Origin: Candidatus Woesearchaeota archaeon
GTDB taxonomy: Archaea > Nanobdellota > Nanobdellia > Woesearchaeales > UBA9642
Assembly: GCA_003599145.1 (NCBI GenBank)
Contig: QZIT01000004.1
Span: forward strand, 1 to 64,000
DNA: 64,000 nt
Direction of reading: 5' to 3'
The notes below the pieces were generated by a model, which worked only from the letters and a program-made list of their open reading frames with translations, made no database searches and was not told where the DNA came from. Each line of letters starts with the position of its first letter. Within the stretch, counting starts at the first letter, position 1. A program made the translations under genes and the position numbers. Shown here one piece after another: positions 35,246 to 42,745 of this stretch.

Positions 35246-35721
35246 AAGCCCAGATTGCAGGACAGATTTTTATTTACATTCTCGCCATTATTGTTGTGGG
35301 TATCATTATCTTGATAGGCTATCGCTATATTGGAAAATTAACTGCATTGAAATGCGATGCAGAAATAAGCACGTTTGGAAAGCAAATTAACGATGCTGTT
35401 GAACAATACGATGCGTATGGTTCTTTGGGCAACATCGAACTTGCTGTTCCCTGTAAATATCAAGAAGTTTGCTTTGTGGATGCAGCGGCTGTTGAAAGCG
35501 GAAACAGCGCAGGAATTGACAACGGGTTTATTAAGCAAAGTGTCGAATCAAAAATACAAATGAATGTTTTTTTGCTTGGTGACAATCTAAAACCCGTAAG
35601 CTACAATGCGCATATCATTGTTCCTGAAACCATGGTTTGCATTGATGCAGACGGAAAACAATTTTTCTTGGAGCTAAAAGGATTAAACGGAAAGACTTCT
35701 TTAAATAACAGCGCAGAATAA
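35242..35721 (+). CDS. Prepilin-like protein, 159 aa
   Basis: The N-terminus (MKAQIAGQIFIYILAIIVVG) is a short charged lead followed by a hydrophobic helix, as in pseudopilins. The body is soluble and has four cysteines, one pair spaced C-x5-C (CKYQEVC). It overlaps the 1348-aa gene by ATGA, so the two are coupled. No family was recognised. Confidence 0.65.
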   Translation: MKAQIAGQIFIYILAIIVVGIIILIGYRYIGKLTALKCDAEISTFGKQINDAVEQYDAYGSLGNIELAVPCKYQEVCFVDAAAVESGNSAGIDNGFIKQSVESKIQMNVFLLGDNLKPVSYNAHIIVPETMVCIDADGKQFFLELKGLNGKTSLNNSAE

Positions 35722-35754
35722 TGCAGGTTTTGAATAGTGCTTAATAAAATAACC

Positions 35755-35762
35755 TTTATAAA
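35755..35762 (+). promoter_or_regulatory. TATA box TTTATAAA
   Basis: Its centre is about 25 nt upstream of ATG 35784. Confidence 0.6.
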
Positions 35763-35783
35763 CACTGCCTGCTGAAAGACAGT

Positions 35784-36806
35784 ATGGCTATAGCAAAGAA
35801 AGCAGCGATAGAAATGCAGTTCAACTGGATTTTTATTATTATTGCAGGAGCCGTGCTTTTGGCATTCTTCTTTATTATTACGCAATCTCAAAGAGAGTCT
35901 TCAAAAATCAATGCAGATTTGAAAATACTGCAGCATACCGATACTGTTCTGAAAAATATCGAGCAGTCGTCATTAAATTCTGATTCAACGATCGTTACCC
36001 TGGGGTTTCCTAAAACTGCATTTCAGATTTCCTGTGGAGAGGTTTCAGAATTGAGTATTCAAGATTCAGGTTATGCGGTTTCTTTAAAAAATCAAGCAGT
36101 ATTCTCGCCAAAAAATTTAGAGGGCTCTAAAATTAATGCATGGATTGTCAATTACAATATTCCCTATAAGGTTATGCCGTTTGTCTATTTAACCGCGGCA
36201 GATAGATTGTTTGTTTTTGTAAACGATAGCAATTCAGGAGGAAAAGTGGAACAGCTTTTCTACGAATTTAGTGCAAATTTTTCATCTGTTTTAGTGAATG
36301 ACATCAGTTCAGTTCCTGAAGGTTATGATACCTATGTTTATGTTACCTATTCTACTACTTCTAATACACCCAATATTAATCCAAGTAATCCAAAGTATCT
36401 CATTATTCATATCAAGCCAGATTCAGGGTCTGATTATGATGGTGTTGGTAATGTTCAGTTTTATAAAACAGGAGAGGCTGTTCCTCATGCAGGTTTTGCG
36501 TATTTAAAAAAAGAATCTGTTTTTGGAGCGATGTTTTCTGAAGATGGAAATTTTTATAAATGCACCATGGAAAAAGTGTTTACTCGTGCAAAGTATGTTA
36601 ATACGTTGCATGCTGATCGTGCAATTGCCATACAAAAGAACATGACCAATACGGTTTGTGAGCCTGTCTATGTGTGGCCTGTTTATTATCTTCATGAGAT
36701 GAAATCAATGAACTTTTCAAGCATGCCTGATTATTACGATAACCTGATAAAACTAGAAAAAGGCAATAAGGATTTGGCAAAACTAAGCTGTCCATTGCTC
36801 TACTAA
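35784..36806 (+). CDS. Prepilin-like protein, 340 aa
   Basis: The start AIAKKA-AIEMQFNWIFIIIA has the K-K-A…E pattern and a hydrophobic helix at about 14-32. The extracellular part (QSQRESSKINADLKILQHTD…) begins with a helical stretch, as pilin stalks do, then a beta-rich domain with a few Cys. With the 159-, 161- and 154-aa proteins it makes a set of one large and three small pilin-like proteins, resembling in size the minor pseudopilins of type II secretion. That comparison is inference. Confidence 0.65.
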   Translation: MAIAKKAAIEMQFNWIFIIIAGAVLLAFFFIITQSQRESSKINADLKILQHTDTVLKNIEQSSLNSDSTIVTLGFPKTAFQISCGEVSELSIQDSGYAVSLKNQAVFSPKNLEGSKINAWIVNYNIPYKVMPFVYLTAADRLFVFVNDSNSGGKVEQLFYEFSANFSSVLVNDISSVPEGYDTYVYVTYSTTSNTPNINPSNPKYLIIHIKPDSGSDYDGVGNVQFYKTGEAVPHAGFAYLKKESVFGAMFSEDGNFYKCTMEKVFTRAKYVNTLHADRAIAIQKNMTNTVCEPVYVWPVYYLHEMKSMNFSSMPDYYDNLIKLEKGNKDLAKLSCPLLY

Positions 36807-36807
36807 A

Positions 36808-37293
36808 ATGAAACCACGCAACGCACAAATCCAATTGGGAGAATCAACAGCTGCAATCGTAGTCATTATCATATTGATAGTGCTAGGTTTAGTTTTTTAC
36901 AGCGTTCTTTCCCGTTCTAATGTTGATGATAAAAAAATAGAAATTGCAAATTTGGAAGCAATAGAAGTTGCCAGTTTTGCAACGGCAATTCCTGAGCTGC
37001 ACTGCACATTTTTAGGAGCTGCATCTGCAAACTGCTTTGATGCAGTCAAGGTTGCCAATTTTTCAAGCTTGCTGAGCTCAGATACTGATGCCTATCTCTA
37101 TTATGCAGAATTTTTTAAAAATGCACGAATATCCATTGAAGAAGTGTATCCGGGAAATGCATCTTGGTTGATTTATGAAAATAATAAATCTGTAAGGCAA
37201 TCAGAGCTTCCTGTTTATATTCCTATAAATCTCTATTATCCTTTAGATGATGATTACAGCTTTGCTGTTTTAAAAGTGGTGAAATACTCATGA
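36808..37293 (+). CDS. Prepilin-like protein, 161 aa
   Basis: The N-terminus KPRNA-QIQLGESTAAIVVI resembles a prepilin signal with a Glu in the early mature part, followed by a hydrophobic helix to about residue 33. Only two cysteines are present. It starts 1 nt after the 340-aa gene and overlaps the next gene by 4 nt. Confidence 0.6.
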   Translation: MKPRNAQIQLGESTAAIVVIIILIVLGLVFYSVLSRSNVDDKKIEIANLEAIEVASFATAIPELHCTFLGAASANCFDAVKVANFSSLLSSDTDAYLYYAEFFKNARISIEEVYPGNASWLIYENNKSVRQSELPVYIPINLYYPLDDDYSFAVLKVVKYS

Positions 37294-37754
37294 AATCACA
37301 GATAGAGATTATGGGATTGGCAGTCATTATTATTTTAGTTGCTGTAGGATTCTTTTTCATCATATCCTTTAAGCTCAACAAACCTCAGATTGACCACGTG
37401 CAGACATTGAGAGATAATCAATTTGCCCAGCAGTATGTAACCAGTCTGGTAAAGACAAACACACAGTGCGGATTTACGATTACAGAATTAATGCAAGATT
37501 GCGCAGTTTTTCATAACATCAACTGCACTGTTGACAGCTGCACCTATTTAAACAGGACGCTTGAAGTAATAGCGAATAAAACCCTTTTGAATTGGAGCTA
37601 TACCTATAATCTGTCGATCAATGAACTTCATTTAGAATTTCAAAATCCTCAAAGAAACTGCACAGCAACCATGCCAAGAGCAGCGCAGGGATTTGAATTG
37701 ATTACTTTGTATGGTTTGGGCGATGTCATGATTACGCTTGACGTTTGCAAATAA
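37290..37754 (+). CDS. Prepilin-like protein, 154 aa
   Basis: It begins KSQIEIMGLAVIIILVAVGF and has a hydrophobic helix at about 7-29. The exported part contains several cysteines (CGFTITELMQDC, CTVDSC) and N-glycosylation sequons. It is the last gene of the 35784 operon. Confidence 0.6.
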   Translation: MKSQIEIMGLAVIIILVAVGFFFIISFKLNKPQIDHVQTLRDNQFAQQYVTSLVKTNTQCGFTITELMQDCAVFHNINCTVDSCTYLNRTLEVIANKTLLNWSYTYNLSINELHLEFQNPQRNCTATMPRAAQGFELITLYGLGDVMITLDVCK

Positions 37755-37770
37755 TTCCAAAAAGCAAAAC

Positions 37771-37780
37771 TTTTAATAAT
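37771..37780 (+). promoter_or_regulatory. TATA box TTTTAATAAT
   Basis: Its centre is 26 nt upstream of ATG 37801, which supports the 38-aa gene. Confidence 0.5.
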
Positions 37781-37800
37781 CATCTTCTTAAAAATACAGC

Positions 37801-37917
37801 ATGGCAGATGGAGAGCAGGATGTAACCTGGAATAAATTAGTGTTGTATATTTTGCTTGCCCTTGTTCTTATCATCATGATTGTTTTATTCCTCAAGGTGA
37901 GAAAATCGCTCCTATGA
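37801..37917 (+). CDS. 38-aa single-span membrane protein
   Basis: This micro-gene encodes MADGEQDVTWNKLVLYILLA then a continued hydrophobic helix and KVRKSLL. It is an acidic head, one membrane helix (about 13-31) and a basic end, which suggests N-out topology. Its TATA box is correctly placed and it overlaps the next gene by ATGA. It is probably a small component of the same complex. Confidence 0.65.
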   Translation: MADGEQDVTWNKLVLYILLALVLIIMIVLFLKVRKSLL

Positions 37918-38744
37918 AAAAAGCAGAAATAGGAACAGTAGTAACAGCAATCATCTTTATTGTATCAGCTATACTGCTTATTGTTTTTGGAAAAGCGATT
38001 ATAGATACCCTCAACAAGGATATAGACAGAAATGACTGCAAGGACAGTGTCTTTGCGCAGTCAGTAACCACCTTGAGAAAAGATTTTGGAATAACGACTG
38101 TTGAAGCAAGCCTGCTGAATTACCGTTGTCCAAGGTATCAAATAACTTTCTTCCCAGATCATGTGGATTTTGGATTCTTTAAGGGGAAAAAACTCCAGAC
38201 AGAGACCTATGAAATTAGCCTTCCCTATCAGCAGCCGACAAAAAAAATTTCGCAATTGAATAATCAAATAGTTAATCATGTTCTTGCTGAAGAACTCAAA
38301 TGGTGCTGGTGGCAGTTTCATGAAGGAAAACTGCATTTGTTTAGAAGCGAAAAAAGCCTGATTTTCAATGACTTTGGAGATAACGACGAAATGTGCTTTG
38401 TCTGCAACGAAATACGATTTTCTCCAGAGGTAGCACAAAAGGAGTTTACAGGATTTTTTGATTATATCAACATAACAAAGGTTCCTGGCAAAGAATACAC
38501 GTATTATGATTATATTGCAGGCTTGAATAACCAGTACTGCTATAAGTATGCAGATAAACCTAATTGCTGGGAAGCTTTTATCGCCGACCATGCAGGAATA
38601 GCCAGAGAGCCTGTTTTTGATACCTCTCAAACATACACTATTGTTTTTATGCGCATGGGTCAGGATCCTTTGGCAGATACTTATTTTAGCTATCTTCTTC
38701 CGTATAGTGAATTGAACAAACAATGCAATGTGCAGGCAACCTGA
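37914..38744 (+). CDS. Prepilin-like protein, 276 aa, paralogue of the next gene
   Basis: It starts MKKA-EIGTVVTAIIFIVSA (K-K-A-E pattern, helix at about 5-27). Residues 45 onward share a pattern with the next protein: C-K-D/N…, a CW…EGKLxLF segment (CWWQFHEGKLHLF), CxxC (CFVC) plus an N-E/I-I-R-F-like strand, and a Y-x-E/D-Y segment near an IPLK/NITK site. Several more cysteines follow. The function is unknown. Confidence 0.65.
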   Translation: MKKAEIGTVVTAIIFIVSAILLIVFGKAIIDTLNKDIDRNDCKDSVFAQSVTTLRKDFGITTVEASLLNYRCPRYQITFFPDHVDFGFFKGKKLQTETYEISLPYQQPTKKISQLNNQIVNHVLAEELKWCWWQFHEGKLHLFRSEKSLIFNDFGDNDEMCFVCNEIRFSPEVAQKEFTGFFDYINITKVPGKEYTYYDYIAGLNNQYCYKYADKPNCWEAFIADHAGIAREPVFDTSQTYTIVFMRMGQDPLADTYFSYLLPYSELNKQCNVQAT

Positions 38745-39586
38745 TGGCAGAACGAACGACTTCAAACATGTTGGTGTTGATTATTATTTGCTTAGCCGGT
38801 TTGCTCATTCTTTTTTTGATCGTTAAAAATATACGGATGGTTACTGAAGATGCTGTTGAGGATGCCGAATGTAAAAACGGCGTTTTGCAGCATGCGCTTG
38901 CCGTTAAAATGACCCGTGAAGATGTTGAGCCTGAAATAAAATGCAGAACCAATAAAATTACAGTCTATGAAGCTGACGAAGAAGCTGTGAAAAAGCAGAT
39001 AGCAGAGCGCATGAGAGTTTGTTGGTCTACCTGGGGCGAGGGCAAATTGACACTATTTCAAAAAGAAGGCATTTATTGTCACGTTTGCGATATTATTGAA
39101 TTCAAAGACCGTGTTGAAGTAAACAATTTTGCGCTCTGGTTAAATACCCACGAAATCCCCTTAAAAAATACGACCTATGCAGAATATATGTCTGCAGTGA
39201 ACAGGGAAGAATCCTTAATTGAACATCCTCCTCAGCCGCAAATAACAGACTCATTTACAACAGATGAAAGATATTCCGTTATTTTTACGTATGCAAAAGG
39301 ACAATCTGCGATAACCGAGTTCTTAGCAGGAAACAGAGGATTTTTCCTTGCAGGAGGAACAGGTGCTGTTTTAGCAGGAACCTTATTCTCAGCGGGAGTC
39401 ATTGCTGTTTCAGGTCCTATAGGCTGGATTTTGGGAGGTGTGGCTGTTGCAGGTGCAGGCGTTGGCTCAGTAGCGTTTTCGTTAACTTCTCCTGATATAG
39501 GCTGGATATCAACAGTTTCTTTTGTTGAATACAATGCAGACAATATCAAAGCGTTAAACTGCGAAATAGCTCCTGCTGTACCGTAA
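38744..39586 (+). CDS. Membrane protein, 280 aa, with glycine-rich hydrophobic hairpin
   Basis: The N-terminal helix (about 9-29, MLVLIIICLAGLLILFLIV) follows AERTTS. It has CWSTWGEGKLTLF, CHVC and IPLKNTTYAEYM, which mark it as a paralogue of the previous gene. Unlike that one, it carries at about 195-245 a Gly/Ala-rich hydrophobic stretch (GGTGAVLAGTLFSAGVIAVS, GGVAVAGAGVGSVAF) that looks like a glycine-zipper hairpin able to enter a membrane. The start ATG 38744 overlaps the previous TGA. Confidence 0.65.
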   Translation: MAERTTSNMLVLIIICLAGLLILFLIVKNIRMVTEDAVEDAECKNGVLQHALAVKMTREDVEPEIKCRTNKITVYEADEEAVKKQIAERMRVCWSTWGEGKLTLFQKEGIYCHVCDIIEFKDRVEVNNFALWLNTHEIPLKNTTYAEYMSAVNREESLIEHPPQPQITDSFTTDERYSVIFTYAKGQSAITEFLAGNRGFFLAGGTGAVLAGTLFSAGVIAVSGPIGWILGGVAVAGAGVGSVAFSLTSPDIGWISTVSFVEYNADNIKALNCEIAPAVP

Positions 39587-39588
39587 AG

Positions 39589-39596
39589 TATTTAAT
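39589..39596 (+). promoter_or_regulatory. TATA-like TATTTAAT
   Basis: Its centre is 25 nt upstream of ATG 39618, not of the earlier in-frame ATG 39606, and so favours the shorter start. Confidence 0.4.
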
Positions 39597-39617
39597 GTTT
39601 AAACCATGAAAAAAACT

Positions 39618-39761
39618 ATGAAAAAAGCAATGGAAGCAGACATGCTAGGGTGGATGATTCTTGCCATTATTTTTGGCATTGTTGTTTTAGTCATTATCAT
39701 AGCTGCCAGCCCTGAGTTTTTTTCAAAGATTCCTTTAATAAGAAATCTGTTGGGTCCTTAA
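39618..39761 (+). CDS. 47-aa single-span membrane protein
   Basis: It encodes MKKA-MEADMLGWMILAIIFG followed by a strongly hydrophobic run and IAASPEFFSKIPLIRNLLGP. The MKKA…E start resembles the prepilin-like N-termini of its neighbours, but almost no body follows the helix. An alternative start at 39606 would add four residues. It is 1 nt before the next gene. Confidence 0.6.
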   Translation: MKKAMEADMLGWMILAIIFGIVVLVIIIAASPEFFSKIPLIRNLLGP

Positions 39762-39762
39762 C

Positions 39763-40125
39763 ATGGAAATTTCTACATTTGGTAAAGTCGTTTTAATGCT
39801 TTTGGTAGTTGGTGTTGTGCTGTTTGCGGGCGTTCCTGCGCTCGCCAATACTAAAGGAGGCTTGGCTGATCTAGTAGGATTAGATACTGTTTTTGGTTCT
39901 GGAAGAGAAAAGCAAGAAGCAATAAACCAGATAAGAGATGCTATAGCTTATTGTTCCTTGACTAAAGCAGAAGTCTGCGGAAAAGTAGAATCTAAAAAGA
40001 CCATAAAGCAGGAAGAAGTTATTGCAAACACTCCTGTGCAATGGAATATTCAAGAGGGAAAGTGCTTTAGTTTTGCCTATGATCAGGCAAATAGCAAGGT
40101 ATTGGTCAATCCTTGTTTAAAATAA
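39763..40125 (+). CDS. Small exported/membrane protein, 120 aa
   Basis: It has an N-terminal hydrophobic helix (about 8-25, VVLMLLVVGVVLFAGVPALA) that could be a signal peptide with an ALA cleavage site or a prepilin-type anchor (E-I-S-T-F-G-K). The exported part has four Cys. Its last 20 nt recur 318 nt downstream in another frame (see the duplication). Confidence 0.6.
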   Translation: MEISTFGKVVLMLLVVGVVLFAGVPALANTKGGLADLVGLDTVFGSGREKQEAINQIRDAIAYCSLTKAEVCGKVESKKTIKQEEVIANTPVQWNIQEGKCFSFAYDQANSKVLVNPCLK

Positions 40126-40134
40126 TCGTAAATG

Positions 40135-40143
40135 TTATATAAT
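40135..40143 (+). promoter_or_regulatory. TATA box TTATATAAT (first copy)
   Basis: It predicts transcription near 40165, with GAGGTGG at 40170-40176 before ATG 40181. Confidence 0.5.
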
Positions 40144-40180
40144 GCCTCTGCTCAAAATGAAGTAACAACGAGGTGGAATA

Positions 40181-40438
40181 ATGACCAAAAAAGGTGTTGA
40201 ACTTTCTGTCAATGTTATCATTATAGCGGTCATAGCGCTGATTGTTCTTGTTTTGCTGGCTTTCTTGGTACTAAGAAGCTGTTGCAGTATAAGCAAAGGA
40301 AATTTCTGTGAAAACACTGGAGGAACCTGTAAAGATGTCTGTGATTCAACGTATGAAAGTCAGGACCTTTTAAACGTGTGCTCAAAAGATCTTGTAGATC
40401 AAGGGTTAGATAAATGCTGTAAGTCAATCCCTGTTTAA
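40181..40438 (+). CDS. Cys-rich mini-pilin A, 85 aa
   Basis: It encodes MTKKG-VELSVNVIIIAVIAL, helix to about residue 29, then a compact Cys-rich module (CENTGGTCKDVCDSTYESQD…CSKDL…KCC). It has an extra CC right after the helix (RSCCSI) where its twin has GG. Its last residues (KSIPV) are read from DNA that corresponds to the tail of the upstream gene, so its 3' end is a duplication junction. Confidence 0.7.
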   Translation: MTKKGVELSVNVIIIAVIALIVLVLLAFLVLRSCCSISKGNFCENTGGTCKDVCDSTYESQDLLNVCSKDLVDQGLDKCCKSIPV

Positions 40439-40451
40439 AATAATCGTAAAC

Positions 40452-40460
40452 TTTATATAA
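40452..40460 (+). promoter_or_regulatory. TATA box TTTATATAA (second copy)
   Basis: This is the duplicated promoter for mini-pilin B, with GAGGTGG at 40488-40494 before ATG 40499. Confidence 0.5.
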
Positions 40461-40498
40461 TGCCTCTGCTCAAAATGAAGTAACAACGAGGTGGAATA

Positions 40499-40753
40499 AT
40501 GACCAAAAAAGGTGTTGAACTTTCTGTCAATGTTATCATTATAGCGGCCATAGCGCTGATTGTTCTTGTTTTGCTGGCTTTCTTAGTGCTAAGAAGCGGC
40601 GGCGGAATAAGCAAGGGAACGTCTTGCGAAAGCATAGGCGGCAGTTGCAAAGACTCTTGCGACAACACCTATGAACGACAGGACATATCAAAAGTCTGTT
40701 CAAAAGAACTTGCAGATCAGGGATTAAATAAATGCTGCCTGCCATTGAGTTAG
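40499..40753 (+). CDS. Cys-rich mini-pilin B, 84 aa
   Basis: This is the twin of mini-pilin A: identical first residues MTKKGVELSVNVIIIA, then a diverged module CESIGGSCKDSCDNTYERQD…CSKEL…KCC. The six-cysteine spacing is kept. It is followed after 7 nt by the third family member with an AGGTG ribosome site. Confidence 0.7.
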   Translation: MTKKGVELSVNVIIIAAIALIVLVLLAFLVLRSGGGISKGTSCESIGGSCKDSCDNTYERQDISKVCSKELADQGLNKCCLPLS

Positions 40754-40760
40754 GTGTCCA

Positions 40761-41009
40761 ATGAAAAAAGCAGTAGAAATGTCACTGAATACCATCGTCA
40801 TTGCTGTTTTAGTGCTGCTAGTTTTGGCAATTCTTGCTTTTTTATTGTTAGGTGGAGCAAAAAACTTCACTACAAAATCTGCATGCATTAAAGAAGGTGG
40901 TACTTGTCAGAACGCACCTTGTCCTACTGGTTATGAGCAAGTATCTTCCACTGAACTTTGCCCTTCTGGTTCAGGTCAAGTGTGTTGTAGGGTTCAGCTC
41001 ACACCATGA
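40761..41009 (+). CDS. Cys-rich mini-pilin C, 82 aa
   Basis: It starts MKKA-VEMSLNTIVIAVLVLL and has one helix and the module CIKEGGTCQNAPCPTGYEQ…CPSGSGQVCC, a variant of the same six-Cys pattern ending in VCC. It overlaps the next gene by ATGA. Confidence 0.7.
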   Translation: MKKAVEMSLNTIVIAVLVLLVLAILAFLLLGGAKNFTTKSACIKEGGTCQNAPCPTGYEQVSSTELCPSGSGQVCCRVQLTP

Positions 41010-42403
41010 ACAAATCAGGACTTGGAGATATTGGCACAGTAGGAAAAATTTTAATTGTTCTCTTAGCTGTGCTTGTGCTGATTGTTATTTTTACCAATAC
41101 GACAAAGGAATTGCAGCAGTGCAGAGTTCCCAATCAATGCGTTGCAGCAAGCGATTGTGAAGAAGGAGCAGTGTTAAATTCTATGTATTGTGAAGATCCT
41201 GCGAAAACGCAAGTTTGCTGCCAAAGAGTAAAAGAAAAGCCTCAGGAAACAACATCCATTCTTGCAAAAGGAGAATCATACACACTTAAAGAATATCAAC
41301 ATAGCGTCAAGGTTGATGACATTTCTGCAGATGGAAGTACGGTAACATTAACGATAACTAGCACTCCTGTAACAGAAACCTTTACTGCAGGAGTTCCTAA
41401 ACAAGTTACGTTAACAGAAGCAGATGGAACGCAAAAAGTCTATGAAGTTACAGTAGCCACGCGTAAAATAGGAGATATCTGGCAGGCAACTGTGCAAATG
41501 AAACAAGTTGTACCTGTCGGCTCTGACGGAACAGGTTCAGGAGATTCGCCATCAGTAATATCTGTTATTCATAAAGAAGCAGAGGTGAAGAATGGCCAAA
41601 CAGTGCAGTATACAGATTCTGCAGAATTGCATTTCAGCTTTAAAGTACAAAATCCTCCAGGCAGTTGCGTTGCTTACATAGCTGATTCTGCAAATAAGCT
41701 TTTAGCAGATACCAATGGAGAGGTAAGGGAAGTGTTTGAAAAAGATGCCTGTAAAGAATGGCAGGAATTTCCATGGCAGTTAGATGCGGGATTAGATGCA
41801 AAATACCTGCAAATCATTTCCTTTAAAGATGGTTGCACTCCAAGGCCTAGAGGAGCACCAGATGATGCTCAATATTATAACTCAAAATTAGCTTCTTGTT
41901 GGGCATCTTCTGTAAAGATTGTGTTGCAGAAACAAGTGCCTTATGGACCTCCTGATAATGGAACTGGTAATCCTGAAAATAATCAACCCAACATAGCTGT
42001 TTGCGAACCCAATAAAATTATCCAAACCAGATGTGCATGTGGTTCTGTTGATTTTGATCCTTTGCTGTTGCAACCCAGGGAACATGCTTGCATAAATAAT
42101 GCTCTTCAGCAATTTCCTAGTTCATCAAACTGTCCTTCTGGAATAAAAACGCAAAGCACCTGCAGATGTGGCGATGATATCCTTACAGAATCTATGACTG
42201 ATCTATTCTGCTTTGAGTCTATTGCCTACAGTTGTACTGAACTTAATTCCTGCAATGGTTATTGCGCGCTTGATGGAGAACCTAACGACTGCTTGGAAGA
42301 CACGGTGACTCTGTGTGATAATAATCCTTGCGGATTTGGAAGCGGTTGTCAACTATCTGGTTCAGGCATTCAAACAAGAACATGTACTGCTTACTATACG
42401 TAA
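41006..42403 (+). CDS. Prepilin-like protein with Cys module and beta domains, 465 aa
   Basis: It starts MNKSG-LGDIGTVGKILIVL, one helix, then the same Cys module (CRVPNQCVAASDCEEGA…VCC, to about residue 72). After this come a beta-rich domain (YTLKEYQHSVKVDDISADGS) and a Cys-rich C-terminal third (CACGSV, CRCGDD, CNGYCALDG). It reads as a mini-pilin fused to a larger exposed head. No enzyme motif was seen. Confidence 0.65.
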   Translation: MNKSGLGDIGTVGKILIVLLAVLVLIVIFTNTTKELQQCRVPNQCVAASDCEEGAVLNSMYCEDPAKTQVCCQRVKEKPQETTSILAKGESYTLKEYQHSVKVDDISADGSTVTLTITSTPVTETFTAGVPKQVTLTEADGTQKVYEVTVATRKIGDIWQATVQMKQVVPVGSDGTGSGDSPSVISVIHKEAEVKNGQTVQYTDSAELHFSFKVQNPPGSCVAYIADSANKLLADTNGEVREVFEKDACKEWQEFPWQLDAGLDAKYLQIISFKDGCTPRPRGAPDDAQYYNSKLASCWASSVKIVLQKQVPYGPPDNGTGNPENNQPNIAVCEPNKIIQTRCACGSVDFDPLLLQPREHACINNALQQFPSSSNCPSGIKTQSTCRCGDDILTESMTDLFCFESIAYSCTELNSCNGYCALDGEPNDCLEDTVTLCDNNPCGFGSGCQLSGSGIQTRTCTAYYT

Positions 42404-42407
42404 TACC

Positions 42408-42713
42408 ATGAACAAAAAAGCTTTTGAAATAGGAAAACTTGGATCCATATTGCTTATGCTAGCGGTCATTCTCGTTGTCTACTTTGCCATTATCCGTCCT
42501 ATAGTGCTCAATGCGCAAAGTGCAACTGATTTAAGCCAGTGTGAAAAATCTACGCTTCCAGGAGAAACAACGATAGGAAAACCAGTCAAAGGCGTTTGCA
42601 AGCAAGATGCCTGTGAGACGAACGTTTATGCTCAATCCATTAGTGATTATGGCTGCAAGCAAAAATATGGAGATAGTTACGTTTGCTGCATTCCTAAACC
42701 TGTTGAACCATAA
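42408..42713 (+). CDS. Cys-rich mini-pilin D, 101 aa
   Basis: It starts MNKKA-FEIGKLGSILLMLA, one helix to about 30, then CEKSTLPGETTIG…CKQDAC…YGCKQKYGDSYVCC. It ends in the same VCC signature as its neighbours. It is the last gene of the mini-pilin operon. ATG 42408 is selected over an upstream in-frame extension inside the previous gene. Confidence 0.65.
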   Translation: MNKKAFEIGKLGSILLMLAVILVVYFAIIRPIVLNAQSATDLSQCEKSTLPGETTIGKPVKGVCKQDACETNVYAQSISDYGCKQKYGDSYVCCIPKPVEP

Positions 42714-42714
42714 C

Positions 42715-42724
42715 ATTTAAATAA
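42715..42724 (+). promoter_or_regulatory. TATA box ATTTAAATAA
   Basis: Its centre is 26 nt upstream of ATG 42746. Confidence 0.6.
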
Positions 42725-42745
42725 AGAATTTTCTAAATTTATTAA

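Larger units (their letters stand above)
40106..40619 (+). repeat. 318-bp tandem duplication including promoter, ribosome site and pilin N-terminus
   Basis: Segments beginning at 40106 and 40424 are nearly identical for about 165 nt: the tail of the upstream gene, TATA box, GAGGTGG, start codon and about 33 codons, with only a few differences. The following Cys-rich coding part has diverged strongly. Confidence 0.85.

Noticed and set aside
38061-38765. A 234-codon minus-strand frame across the 276-aa surface gene
   Set aside because: Antisense to a gene with a good signal, paralogue and coupled neighbours; the translation looks random.
40106-40619. Direct repeats as a CRISPR array
   Set aside because: Only two copies of a 318-bp unit containing genes and promoters; no spacer pattern and no cas genes.
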